Origin: Verrucomicrobiota bacterium
GTDB lineage: Bacteria; Verrucomicrobiota; Verrucomicrobiae; Limisphaerales; UBA11358
NCBI GenBank assembly: GCA_014860005.1
Contig: JACZKP010000111.1
Coordinates: forward strand, 62,001 to 126,000
Length of the DNA stretch: 64,000 bases
Direction of reading: 5' to 3'
In this document: in pieces, positions 53,504-62,157 of the stretch
How the letters are laid out: each line of letters starts with the position of its first letter
Position numbering within the stretch: position 1 is the first letter of the stretch
Position numbers and translations under genes: made by a program
The notes under the pieces: model-generated
The model's database searches: none
What the model saw: the letters and a program-made list of their open reading frames with translations, nothing else
Told to the model about the DNA's origin: nothing

Positions 53504-55618
53504 ATGAAAAAAAATGCAATGCACCAGGGGCGTTATATCGGGATGATCCTTCTCCTGACAACCTCACTCGCCGCGCCGGCCGCCGACGTGGAATTCTACG
53601 GCGTCGTGAAAATGCAACGCTTCATCCAGGAGCATGCCACCGCACCCACACTGGCGGAACGGGAGAACGAGAACGAACCGCCGCCGTTTGTATTCAACGC
53701 CTTCATTGACCTCGGCAGCAGCAACGCGGCAACCAGCGCAACGTTGACCCTGCCCGGGGGCGCGCAGCGGACGTTGCAGCTCGAAGGAAGCGGTTTCAAC
53801 CGGGAGTTCTCTGACGGCACGGAATTCAAGCCGGACCTCGACCTGGCTTACGCGAACGGCACGTACACGCTGGCGCTGCAAACCCAGAACGACGGCAACA
53901 AGTCTCTGCCGTTGACGCTTCCGGCGAGTGACGCGTATCCGAATCCGCCGCGGATCAACAACTTTACCGCCGCACAAAGCGTCAATGCCGCGCAGAGCTT
54001 CACGCTGTCGTGGGATGCGTTCGCCGGCGGGCTGGCAACGGATTTCATTCAACTGGAAATCATGGAGCCGGACACGGATGGCACGGGGTTCGAAACAAGC
54101 GGCCCGGGCGAACCCGGTTCGCTCAACGGCACCTCCCTCTCCGTGCAGATTCCTGCGGGCACGCTTTCAGCGGGCCGCACCTACCGCGGGCGGATCTTCT
54201 TCGCGAAGCTCTTGGATTCCGATGACACCACCTACGGCGGCGGCGTCACGGGCGTGGCGGGATTTCTAACTGAAACCACCTTTGAAATCCGGACCACGGG
54301 CGGCACGGACAGTCAGCAGCCGCAACTGACGGATCACTCACCGTTCAACATGCAATCCGGCGTTAAAGGCAGCGCCGTGGTTGCGTTCACGTTCAACGAA
54401 CGTATGAACACCACGCTTCCCCTGGGGACGTCGGTTACATGGAGCGGCAATGTCAACGCCGGCCTCGTGAATTACAGTTGGAGTACGAATGGACGAACCT
54501 TGTTTTGTTTTTATCCGTCGGGATTTCCAATCAACGCGCAAATATCCTGGCAGTTGAATCCCGGCGGCTCACCGGTCAACCTCCGCGACACCGCCGGCAA
54601 CGTGCTGCCGGCGCAGAGCGGAGCGTTCAACACCGGCAGCGAAACCGGCGCCGGCGAACCGGACGTGGAGTTCCTGGCTTTTATCAAAGGACGGCTTTTC
54701 CTCCAGTCCAGCGCCGTGGCCAAGCCCGCCCAACTGTACGTGTTCAGTCTGACGTCCGACCTCCACTCCTTCAACAGCGTCACCAACGGCCTCGTGACCC
54801 TGCCCAACACGCGCACCGTAACGCCGCAACTGGATTGGGGCGATGCTTATGATTTCGAGTCGGCCTATTCGTCGCAGGCGCAGTTGGACTTGTTTTTCCC
54901 AGACGGCGCCTACCAGGTGCGTTTGGACACCGTCCGGAACGGTTCGCGCCTGCTCAACTTTGCGCTCAACGGTAGCGCGTATCCGAACGCGCCGCAGATT
55001 GTGAATTTCGCCTCCACCCAAACCGTGAACCCGAGCAACGCCTTCACGCTCTCCTGGGACGCGTTCGCCGGGGGGACGGCGGCAGATTTCATCCGGCTCG
55101 AGATTGAAGGCGACAACGATTTCGGCGGCGAAGCCTTTGAAACGCCCAACTTCCACGAAGCCGGCGCGCTCCGCGGCACCAACACGTCGGTGCTGATTCC
55201 CGCCTTCACGTTTATGCCCGGTCGAACGTACCGCAGTGCGCTGATGTTTGTGAAAGTCAGCCAGGTGGACACCAGCACCTATCCGGGAGTGGTCGCGGCT
55301 TCCGGCTATCTCAGCGTCACCGATTTTGAATTGCGCACCCTCGGTGAACCCATCCGCCCCAGGCTGGAGATTTCAAACACGGGCAACACCGCCCGCGTAA
55401 CCGTCATCGGCGAACGAAATCGCTTCTATACGGTGCAGTCAGCGGATGATCTTTCAGGCAATCCCATTCCGTGGATGTCACGAGCGGGCGGCGTCGCCTA
55501 CACCAACTTCAACGGCTTCACCGCGAGCTTTGAATTTCACGACAACGTGCCTCCCGGTGGCCGGCGCTTTTACCGGGCACTGGACGGGAGTGACTTCGGA
55601 AACGGCGGCAACCAGTAG
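53504..55618 (+). CDS. secreted protein with duplicated ~240-residue module and Big_5-like domain
   Basis: A 704-residue protein with a signal peptide (IGMILLLTTSLAAPAAD). A module beginning DVEFYG at ~28 is repeated from DVEFLAF at ~387. Both copies contain the pair YPN.P.I.NF...Q.VN....FTLSWDAFAGG..ADFI.LEI, then a G.S..IP..T...GRTYR segment. Between them (~265-375) lies an SbsA/Big_5-like Ig domain (DHSPFNMQSGVKGSAVVAFTFNERMN). A C-terminal FN3-like segment with FYTVQSADDL and RRFYRAL follows. It is probably extracellular; function unknown. The frame 55696-55890 just downstream is a PEP-CTERM tail in another frame. Confidence 0.8.
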   Translation: MKKNAMHQGRYIGMILLLTTSLAAPAADVEFYGVVKMQRFIQEHATAPTLAERENENEPPPFVFNAFIDLGSSNAATSATLTLPGGAQRTLQLEGSGFNREFSDGTEFKPDLDLAYANGTYTLALQTQNDGNKSLPLTLPASDAYPNPPRINNFTAAQSVNAAQSFTLSWDAFAGGLATDFIQLEIMEPDTDGTGFETSGPGEPGSLNGTSLSVQIPAGTLSAGRTYRGRIFFAKLLDSDDTTYGGGVTGVAGFLTETTFEIRTTGGTDSQQPQLTDHSPFNMQSGVKGSAVVAFTFNERMNTTLPLGTSVTWSGNVNAGLVNYSWSTNGRTLFCFYPSGFPINAQISWQLNPGGSPVNLRDTAGNVLPAQSGAFNTGSETGAGEPDVEFLAFIKGRLFLQSSAVAKPAQLYVFSLTSDLHSFNSVTNGLVTLPNTRTVTPQLDWGDAYDFESAYSSQAQLDLFFPDGAYQVRLDTVRNGSRLLNFALNGSAYPNAPQIVNFASTQTVNPSNAFTLSWDAFAGGTAADFIRLEIEGDNDFGGEAFETPNFHEAGALRGTNTSVLIPAFTFMPGRTYRSALMFVKVSQVDTSTYPGVVAASGYLSVTDFELRTLGEPIRPRLEISNTGNTARVTVIGERNRFYTVQSADDLSGNPIPWMSRAGGVAYTNFNGFTASFEFHDNVPPGGRRFYRALDGSDFGNGGNQ

Positions 55619-55695
55619 CGGGTTTCCGCCAACCGGGACGGCTGCCACACTAACCACGCGGCCAGAAGCGCAGCCAGAATTTCTGCGGCGATTGA

Positions 55696-55890
55696 ATCAG
55701 GATTTCGCGGAGCAACGCTTCCAAGCTTGCGGCTTTCGGCCCGGAGTTCTCCGGTTTGGCCCGCGTCGAGATTCCCAACTATGGTTGGTCACTGGACAAT
55801 CTGGTGATGGCCGTGCCTGAACCGGGCACCTGGGCCTTGCTGTTTCTTGGCGCCGCGCTCGTTGGCCAGCGGTTCTTCAAACGAAAATAG
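55696..55890 (+). pseudogene. orphan PEP-CTERM C-terminal fragment
   Basis: After a TGA at 55693-55695, this frame reads ...LAAFGPEFSGLARVEIPNYGWSLDNLVMAVPEPGTWALLF..., ending GQRFFKRK and TAG. That is the normal end of a PEP-CTERM secreted protein (DNL...VPEPGTWALL, TM helix, basic tail) without its N-terminal part or a usable start; the only in-frame ATG (55807) is 3 codons before the PEP motif. It is in a different frame from the preceding gene. It is probably a truncated gene remnant. The remainder of the 607-base gap holds repeat copy B. Confidence 0.7.
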
Positions 55891-55923
55891 CAAGCGCAGT
55901 GCCGCCAAGCCACAAACCAAAGA

Positions 55924-56025
55924 GTGCGGCTGTGTCTGAAAGACCAGCCGCAGCAGGTAAGAATGATCCAGTGGGAATCATAGTTTTGGACGTGCTGCGG
56001 CTGGTGCTCCGCACACAGCCGCGCT
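55924..56025. repeat. ~101-bp dispersed repeat, copy B
   Basis: The left block 55924-55955 (contains GAAAGACCAGCCGCAGC) and right block 55992-56025 (contains GCGGCTGGTGCTCCGCACAC) are arranged as in copy A (8961-9061), with total length 102 against 101 bases. Left and right blocks are also inverted relatives of each other, so the unit can fold back. Lies in the convergent gap before the GH5 gene. Sequence 56026-56225 shows nothing else. Confidence 0.7.
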
Positions 56026-56225
56026 CCGGAAAATCCTCGCCTCCGTACCCCGGCCACACGCCGACAGGGACATGGGCGCTGCCGGTGAGCTTGCCGACAC
56101 TTCAATTTGGAAATCATCACCGAGAGCCACCCTTGTTGCCCTGATTTACGTGCAAGCATCATTCCCATGCCGGTCATCCGGTGGCCGCGCCGCACAAACG
56201 GTCGCTGGCACCGCTCCCAGTCCTT

Positions 56226-57257
56226 TTACGGCTGATTGTCCGCTCCGGCGGCGGGCGGTATCAAAGCACGCAGAATGGGTTCGACCCACGCATCCCGTTT
56301 CACGTCGTAGAGAATGAAATCGCTGTCGAATTGCCAGTAACCCCAACTCCAGCCGCGTTCCTCCGCTGCGCGCGTCACACTCGAGATGTACCGCACGCGC
56401 GACTCCATCGGCGCCTTGTCGTAAGCGCCAAATTCACCGAGGTAGATGGGGCGGTTGTGTTCCCTGGCCCACGCCGACACTTTGTCGAAATCGCGCTTGA
56501 TGGCGCCGAGTTGCTCCGGTGTACCCAGCCAATCCACGCCAAGTTTGTCGCGCTGATTCGACCACGACGCACCTTGATGAGTGAACTCCATGGGCTTGTA
56601 GTAATGCACGGTAACGATCAGGTTGCGGTCGGTGTCCGGCAATTCCAGTTCGTGCAATCGGTCAACGGAGTTCCAGAACGCCGGACCGATGATGACTGTG
56701 CGCGTGGGGTTCTGGTCGCGAATGATCGCCAGCGCTTCGCGCAAGTAGCCGTTCCACATTTCGGGTGTGAGCTTTTGCGATGGCTCATTGAGGATTTCAA
56801 ACACCACGCTCGAAGGCGCGTTCTGATATCGCGCCGAAATCTGCCGCCAGAAGGCCAGGAGCTTTTCCTTGTTCGCCTCGGGGTCTTTGCCAATAGCGTT
56901 GAATTCGTGCAAATCGAGGATGACCATCAAGCCCCGTGCCTGCGCGTGCTTCACGGCCCAGTCGAGCACCTCGAACCACGACTCGCGCAACGGCCAGCCG
57001 TCCGTGGCCTCCATGTGGCGGAAGGGATGCAGGTTGATGCGGACGGAGTTGAAGCCGGCCTCACTGAGCAGGCGGAAGTATTTTTCCTGAAACCGCGCCT
57101 GCTCTTTCGAGCGCCAGATGGGATCGTAGCCGATGATGTTTACGCCACGGCCGAGCTTCTTGCTTTGCTCGAAAACATCTGCCGTGTTGGGCTGCGCGCA
57201 AACGAGTGTGGCGGTGAGCGTGAGAATCAATGCGAGAGAGGTGGTACGTGTTTTCAT
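56226..57257 (-). CDS. exported glycoside hydrolase family 5 (cellulase-type)
   Basis: A 343-residue protein with a signal peptide (SLALILTLTATLVCAQ). The (beta/alpha)8 GH5 catalytic residues are visible: acid/base Glu158 in VVFEILNEPSQ and nucleophile Glu275 in PIYLGEFGAYD. Other subsites include GVNIIGYDPIW, FNSVRINLHPFRHM, VILDLHEFN and VTVHYYKPMEFTHQG. GH5 includes endoglucanases, mannanases and related beta-glycanases; the exact substrate cannot be read from sequence. Length is that of a single catalytic domain without carbohydrate-binding module. Together with the PL10 enzyme it suggests plant polysaccharide breakdown. Confidence 0.9.
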   Translation of the reverse strand: MKTRTTSLALILTLTATLVCAQPNTADVFEQSKKLGRGVNIIGYDPIWRSKEQARFQEKYFRLLSEAGFNSVRINLHPFRHMEATDGWPLRESWFEVLDWAVKHAQARGLMVILDLHEFNAIGKDPEANKEKLLAFWRQISARYQNAPSSVVFEILNEPSQKLTPEMWNGYLREALAIIRDQNPTRTVIIGPAFWNSVDRLHELELPDTDRNLIVTVHYYKPMEFTHQGASWSNQRDKLGVDWLGTPEQLGAIKRDFDKVSAWAREHNRPIYLGEFGAYDKAPMESRVRYISSVTRAAEERGWSWGYWQFDSDFILYDVKRDAWVEPILRALIPPAAGADNQP

Positions 57258-57376
57258 AACCCAATTTTTGCAACCCAGATGGCCTGATTAGACCCGGACG
57301 GGCGGGTACTTCCAATCTAAAAAGAAGCAATGGCCAGCGAGCCAACTGGAGAATATTTCCAAAGGCGTCAACCAAC

Positions 57377-58501
57377 TCACCACGGCTTGCGCTCGTTCAT
57401 GGCTTTCACGATCGCGCGCTTGAGCGCCAGGAAATCCACACTGCCTTTCTCGCTGAGAATGATCTTCCCTTCGGGATTGATCAGCACGGTGTATGGGACT
57501 TCGCCTTGCCAGTCAGGATCAAAGGCGTTGATGAGCGGCTCGCGGTCGGCCGAGGCAAAAATCAGGTTGCGATTCGACGCCTGTTTCTTGGTTAGAAACT
57601 CCAGCACGGCCTTTTCCTCGTCGGGACGATTGACCGAAACCGTGACCAGTTCAAATTCGCGATGGCGATACATGCGGTTGACCGTGACGAAATCGTCGAA
57701 CTCCGCCACGCACGGCGCGCACCAGGTCGCCCAGAAATTTACCAGCCGGAATTTGCCAGAGTCATTCTTCCGCAGCGCCCGGAGCGCGTCGGCGTCGGCC
57801 TTGGTCAGTTTGACTGGTTCGGCGGCGAGCTTTTTCAAGTAAGCCTGCACCTGCGATTCCTTGCCGGCCCACTTGACCGAGCAGCCGACCACTTTGGTTT
57901 GAGTTACGGATGGCTCTTTTCCAGTGAGCACCGCATCCAACGCCTCCCGCAGGTAATGCTTCTTTACGTGTTGAATCCGCTCCGAGTCATCAATCGCGCC
58001 GACATAACGCAGCTTGCGTCCGGCATCGAACACGAACGCATGGGGCGTGACCACCGGCCCGTAGAGGCGCGAAACCGCTTCGGCATCGCCGTCGTAGAGG
58101 TAGGGGAAGTTGAACTCGCGTTCTGTGGCGCGCAGTTTCATCTCGGCGAGCGAATCGCTCAGGTCGCTCCACCCCAGTTCATCGAGCCTCACGGATTTCG
58201 GGTCGTTGGGACTGATGGCCACGAGCGCTACGCCTTTGGCCTTATAGTCGGCGGCGATTTGTTTGATGCGTTCTTCGTAATACTGGGCAGTTGGACAGTG
58301 GTTGCAGGTGAAGATCACGACCAGCGCTTTGGCTTCGGCGAAATCAAAAAGCGCCCAGTTACGTCCATCCACGCCAGGCAGGTTGAAGTCCGGCGCCGCG
58401 GCACCGAGCGGCAAAGTGGGAATGTCCGCCGCGGGCAAGGAACGGCTCAGGACCAGTACGGTCACAACGGTCGCAAGCAATAGACGTTTCATGAGGGACA
58501 T
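57377..58501 (-). CDS. double thioredoxin-fold protein (peroxiredoxin-like plus TlpA-like)
   Basis: A 374-residue protein with a signal peptide (LLLATVVTVLVLSRSLPAAD). The first domain (~30-210) is a redoxin/AhpC-TSA type fold with GAAAPDFNLPGVDGR and FTCNHCPTAQYYEERIKQIA, typical of the periplasmic thioredoxin-family redoxin group. The second (~225-370) is TlpA/ResA-like: FRLVNFWATWCAPCVAEFDDF with CxxC, then EFELVTVSVNRPDE and cis-Pro VPYTVLINPEG. It probably acts in envelope disulfide or peroxide chemistry. An alternative start is ATG 58492. It lies 119 bases upstream of the GH5 gene on the same strand; no functional link is evident. Confidence 0.88.
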   Translation of the reverse strand: MSLMKRLLLATVVTVLVLSRSLPAADIPTLPLGAAAPDFNLPGVDGRNWALFDFAEAKALVVIFTCNHCPTAQYYEERIKQIAADYKAKGVALVAISPNDPKSVRLDELGWSDLSDSLAEMKLRATEREFNFPYLYDGDAEAVSRLYGPVVTPHAFVFDAGRKLRYVGAIDDSERIQHVKKHYLREALDAVLTGKEPSVTQTKVVGCSVKWAGKESQVQAYLKKLAAEPVKLTKADADALRALRKNDSGKFRLVNFWATWCAPCVAEFDDFVTVNRMYRHREFELVTVSVNRPDEEKAVLEFLTKKQASNRNLIFASADREPLINAFDPDWQGEVPYTVLINPEGKIILSEKGSVDFLALKRAIVKAMNERKPW

Positions 58502-58710
58502 CCTATGCCTGCCGTCGCTGGCGGCAAGGATGACTTGCTGGGAAGTTGAGGGCCAACAGCACTCAGCCTGGGAAAATCCGTGAACCCGGTCGCGACACGG
58601 TCGTGTTCCGGACTGAACTGACTACGTAGTCCAAGCTTTTGATTCCTCCGCGGCGGCGCAGCCAGGACGCCAGCAAGGACGCGGCGATAAAACCGCCCAT
58701 AACTTTCAAA

Positions 58711-60540
58711 TCAAACTGGCACTTGCACCTTTGCCTTATCTGTCGTCCGGGAGAGCACCACGTAGAACTCGCTGCCTTTTCCCGGTTCGCTCCGGACCCC
58801 GATGCGACCTCCGTGAGCTACAGTGATTTCGCGCGCGATGGAAAGCCCCAAACCCGCGCCCGACTTTTTCGTCTGGTGGGGCACACGGAAGAAACGGTCA
58901 AAAACGCGGCTTTGGTATTCTTCAGGCACTCCCGGTCCTTGATCCACGACACTGAATTTGATGCCGCCCGAAGTGTTTCGCACGGCTTGGAATTGAATTG
59001 TGCCGCCGGGAGGCGAATGTTTGATGGCGTTTGCGATCAGGTTGTGGAAAACGAGGCCGAGGCGCTGCCGGTCCACCAAGACGGGAGGGAGTTGCGGCTC
59101 GACCGAACTGCGAAGCGTCAGGTCGTGGTCCAGAACACTTTGTTGCATCTCCTCAACCAGGTTTTGCACCAGGGTTCCGGGAGCGATGTTTTCCAAGTTC
59201 AACCCTGAATGCCCGGCCTCCAGCCGGGTGAGATCCAGGAGATCGTTCAGAATGCGCAGCAACCGTTCGGCCTCCTTGCTGGCCATCTGAATCAACTCCT
59301 CCTGTTTCGCACCCAGCGGCCCGGCGGACTTTTCAAGCAGAAGGTGCAACGCCATGCGCACGCTGGTGAGCGGGGTTTTGAGTTCATGGCTGACGGTGGC
59401 AACGAGGTTGGTCTTGGCGGCGTCGAGCAACCGGAAACGAGTCACGTCCTGCAACACCACCGCCACACCGACGGGGTCATTCTGGCCGCCCCGCATGGTG
59501 AGGATGCGCGGTAGAAACGACTTTTCCAAGTCGTCCACACGAAACGAGATGGCTTCCTTGAAGCTGTGAGGTTGAAAATCCCGGCGGGTGCGCAGGACCT
59601 CCGCAGCCGTTTCCTTCAAACCCTCCGGCAGGGTATCGGCCAGGGCAAGCTGTGAGCTTAACTCCCGGGCCGCCGGATTCATCAACTCAATATGTCCCTC
59701 CCGGTTCAGCACAAAAATCGGATCCGGAAACGAGGCGATGGCTGATTCCATGGTGCGATGCAGCCGCAGAATTTGCTCGGAAGTGCTCTGGCGATAAACC
59801 TTGAGTTGTGCCGCCATGTTATTGAAGGCCGTGGCCAGTTCGCCGAGTTCGTCCGGCGTGCGCACGGGCACGGGTTGGTCAAGCTGGCCCTCACCCACGG
59901 CGCGGGTAGCCTGGATGAGCAACTGGATGGGACGGAGGATGGATCTGCTGAGTTGATAACTGGCAAAGGCGCAGATCAGCAGGGCGAGGAACACGCCCAA
60001 GCCCATCAAAACAGTGACGCGCTGCTTGAGGTCCTGAATTCTACCGCTGGTGGCCAACAAGTTTAGGCGGCTGGTCTTGCCGACCCGGTCTAGCAGGATG
60101 GTGATTTTATGGTGGGGGTCCACCACCTCCGCTTTAAAGACTCGTTGCAGGTCATCGTTGGCGGAGGATTCCAGCAAAGATGCCCCGCCCACGCGGAATT
60201 GCTCATAAGCGCCTAGCAACAACTCGATGGGGTTGCCTTCCTGGAACAAATGCCGGTTCTTGACCAATACATTCAGATTCTCCTCAAAGACCCGGGCGTT
60301 CGCCTCGAAGGCCAAGGCAACCGACAGTTGCCTGTGTTCCATGGTGAACTCCAACTCCCCCATCATCTTCTTCAGCGCTGGCTTCATCGCTTCGACCGCG
60401 TCCGCGCTCCGATAGTTCTGCATCACCGTCGCGTCCAAGTCCCGGGCCATACGCGAAAACAGCACGTGCGCGTACCCGCCCACGGCCAGCAGCAGAACCA
60501 CGAAGGGGAGCAGGTTCAGAAACAGGCGGGTGCGCAACAT
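58711..60540 (-). CDS. membrane sensor histidine kinase (HAMP-PAS-HisKA-HATPase)
   Basis: A 609-residue inner-membrane sensor. TM helices at ~7-27 and ~177-197 bracket a ~150-residue periplasmic helical sensing region. A HAMP domain (RSILRPIQLLIQATRAVGEGQL...DELGELATAFNNMAAQL), a PAS domain (MESAIASFPDPIFVLNREGHIELMNPAAREL), the H-box AKTNLVATVSHELKTPLTSVRMALHL and a complete ATPase domain (N-box NLIANAIKHS, G1 VVDQGPGVPEE, G2 GAGLGLSIAREI) follow. The architecture resembles KinB-type kinases that act on AlgB-like sigma-54 regulators. It lies 70 bases downstream of such a regulator and is probably its partner. Confidence 0.94.
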   Translation of the reverse strand: MLRTRLFLNLLPFVVLLLAVGGYAHVLFSRMARDLDATVMQNYRSADAVEAMKPALKKMMGELEFTMEHRQLSVALAFEANARVFEENLNVLVKNRHLFQEGNPIELLLGAYEQFRVGGASLLESSANDDLQRVFKAEVVDPHHKITILLDRVGKTSRLNLLATSGRIQDLKQRVTVLMGLGVFLALLICAFASYQLSRSILRPIQLLIQATRAVGEGQLDQPVPVRTPDELGELATAFNNMAAQLKVYRQSTSEQILRLHRTMESAIASFPDPIFVLNREGHIELMNPAARELSSQLALADTLPEGLKETAAEVLRTRRDFQPHSFKEAISFRVDDLEKSFLPRILTMRGGQNDPVGVAVVLQDVTRFRLLDAAKTNLVATVSHELKTPLTSVRMALHLLLEKSAGPLGAKQEELIQMASKEAERLLRILNDLLDLTRLEAGHSGLNLENIAPGTLVQNLVEEMQQSVLDHDLTLRSSVEPQLPPVLVDRQRLGLVFHNLIANAIKHSPPGGTIQFQAVRNTSGGIKFSVVDQGPGVPEEYQSRVFDRFFRVPHQTKKSGAGLGLSIAREITVAHGGRIGVRSEPGKGSEFYVVLSRTTDKAKVQVPV

Positions 60541-60610
60541 GATCAGTCAGTAGTTGAATGATCGCGGTGGATCAGACCTGGCACGCCATCGAGACACTTG
60601 CTGCGGCAGT

Positions 60611-61951
60611 TCATTTGGACCGCGTTTTCTTGTATAAGGTTGACCGGCCAATGCCGAGGATGCGGGCGGCCTCGTCCATGGTGGGCGCCTGGGACACAAT
60701 CCGCCGGATATGCTCGGTTTCGAGTTCTTCCAAGGCGACAGGCATCCCCACTTGGACGCCACCGTTTTCCCCGGACGCCGCCCCGGCCAAACTGAGCTTC
60801 TCCGGCAGATCGGCCAGTTCCACCTGAGGGCCGGGAGCGAGAATCGCCACGTGTTCCACCACGTTGCGCAATTCGCGCACGTTTCCTGGCCAGCTATAAT
60901 TCCGCATGGCATGGACGGCGTCCGCCGAGAAACCAGAAAGGTGCTTGCCGCATTGAGCGGAGAAGAATTTCAAATACCCCTCGGCCAAGGTCGCCAGATC
61001 ACTGAGCCGTTCCCGCAACGGCGGCAGCGTCAGGGTTATGACATTGAGCCGGTAGAACAAATCCTCACGGAAGCGCCCCTCGCGCACGGCTTCCTCGAGA
61101 TTGCGATTAGTGGCGGCAAGGACCCGCACGTTGGCGCGGCGGGTTTTGGCTTCCCCCACGCGTTCGTATTCCTTCTCTTGCAGCAACCGCAGGAGCTTGG
61201 GCTGAATTTCAAGCGGCAATTCGCCAATTTCATCCAGAAACAGTGTCCCCCCATCGGCGGCGGCCACTTTGCCCCACGTATCGCTCGCGGCACCGGTGTA
61301 AGCGCCTTTCACCCGACCGAACAACTCACTCTCCAGCAGTTCCCGCGAGAGGCTCGGACAACTGATCGTGACAAAAGCGCCTGCTTTTTCCAGACTGCGC
61401 GAGTGCATGGCGCGGGCCAGGATGGTTTTGCCAGTGCCACTCTCGCCGAGGATCAGCACGGACGCCGGCGTGGACGCGACTTTCCTGGCGATTTGCAGCA
61501 CTCTCTCCACTGCGGCGTCCTTGGTCCGCAGATCGGCGTTGGGCGAATCAACGGCCAGCCAGGATTCCAACTCGGCCACGCGATCAGCGAGTTTTCGGGT
61601 CTTGATTATCTTGCCCAGGACTTGCCGGACCTGCTCGGGGGTGAAAGGTTTGGGCAGGTAATCCGTCGCCCCCCTTCTCATGGCTTCCACAGCAGTCTCA
61701 ATCGAGGCGTAAGCGGTGCAGACAATCACGTCCAATTTGGGAGTGGTCTTGAGCAGGTCCGGCAGCAGGTCCAAACCGTTCTCGTCCTCGAGTTTTAAGT
61801 CGAGGAAAACCACGTCGAAATGGGCTTTGTTCATTTGCCTGAGCGCCGCCGCGCGGTTCTCCGCACCAACGCTTTCGTAGCCCAAGGAATCCAGCAGGAA
61901 CCCCGTGGTTTTCCGAATACTCTCTTCGTCATCAATGATCAACACACGCAT
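60611..61951 (-). CDS. sigma-54-dependent response regulator (AlgB/NtrC-type)
   Basis: A 446-residue enhancer-binding protein. The receiver domain (1-120) has MRVLIIDDEE and phospho-acceptor Asp51 (VVFLDLKLED), with Thr in VCTAYAS and Lys in YLPKPF. The AAA+ domain carries Walker A ILGESGTGKTILA, the sigma-54 loop GAYTGA (variant of GAFTGA), Walker B GTLFLDEIGELPLEIQ and sensor YSWPGNVRELRNVVEH. A Fis-type helix-turn-helix ends the protein (AARILGIGRSTLYKK). It activates sigma-54 promoters on phosphorylation. ATG 61951 is canonical; an open frame continues to 62149 but is unlikely to be translated. The cognate kinase follows. Confidence 0.95.
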   Translation of the reverse strand: MRVLIIDDEESIRKTTGFLLDSLGYESVGAENRAAALRQMNKAHFDVVFLDLKLEDENGLDLLPDLLKTTPKLDVIVCTAYASIETAVEAMRRGATDYLPKPFTPEQVRQVLGKIIKTRKLADRVAELESWLAVDSPNADLRTKDAAVERVLQIARKVASTPASVLILGESGTGKTILARAMHSRSLEKAGAFVTISCPSLSRELLESELFGRVKGAYTGAASDTWGKVAAADGGTLFLDEIGELPLEIQPKLLRLLQEKEYERVGEAKTRRANVRVLAATNRNLEEAVREGRFREDLFYRLNVITLTLPPLRERLSDLATLAEGYLKFFSAQCGKHLSGFSADAVHAMRNYSWPGNVRELRNVVEHVAILAPGPQVELADLPEKLSLAGAASGENGGVQVGMPVALEELETEHIRRIVSQAPTMDEAARILGIGRSTLYKKTRSK

Positions 61952-62017
61952 GGGAATTACATCCAGTTGAATTTTAACGGTGCAAGATACGGCATATCCG
62001 CCCGTCATGCGAGACGC

Positions 62018-62023
62018 ATTATA
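62018..62023 (-). promoter_or_regulatory. candidate -10 element for the regulator-kinase operon
   Basis: On the minus strand TATAAT is preceded directly by TG (CCTGTATAAT), 66 bases upstream of the regulator start at 61951. No clear -35 hexamer at 17 bases. It is a plausible sigma-70 -10 box; the strand and distance suit the regulator gene. Confidence 0.4.
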
Positions 62024-62157
62024 CAGGCAATCTGCGAGGTTATAGCACGAGCCGGAAATGGGCCTTTGGCGTGCCGAGGCCTCCCCACACCATCGTGAAG
62101 ACCCACCAGCGGGAGTTCCCCCTTGCCCCTGTGCTGCCGCGCTGGCCATTATCTCTT

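Noticed and set aside
62018..62149. 66-residue N-terminal extension of the sigma-54 regulator
   Set aside because: Non-conserved residues before the canonical MRVLIIDDEE start and overlaps the likely promoter.
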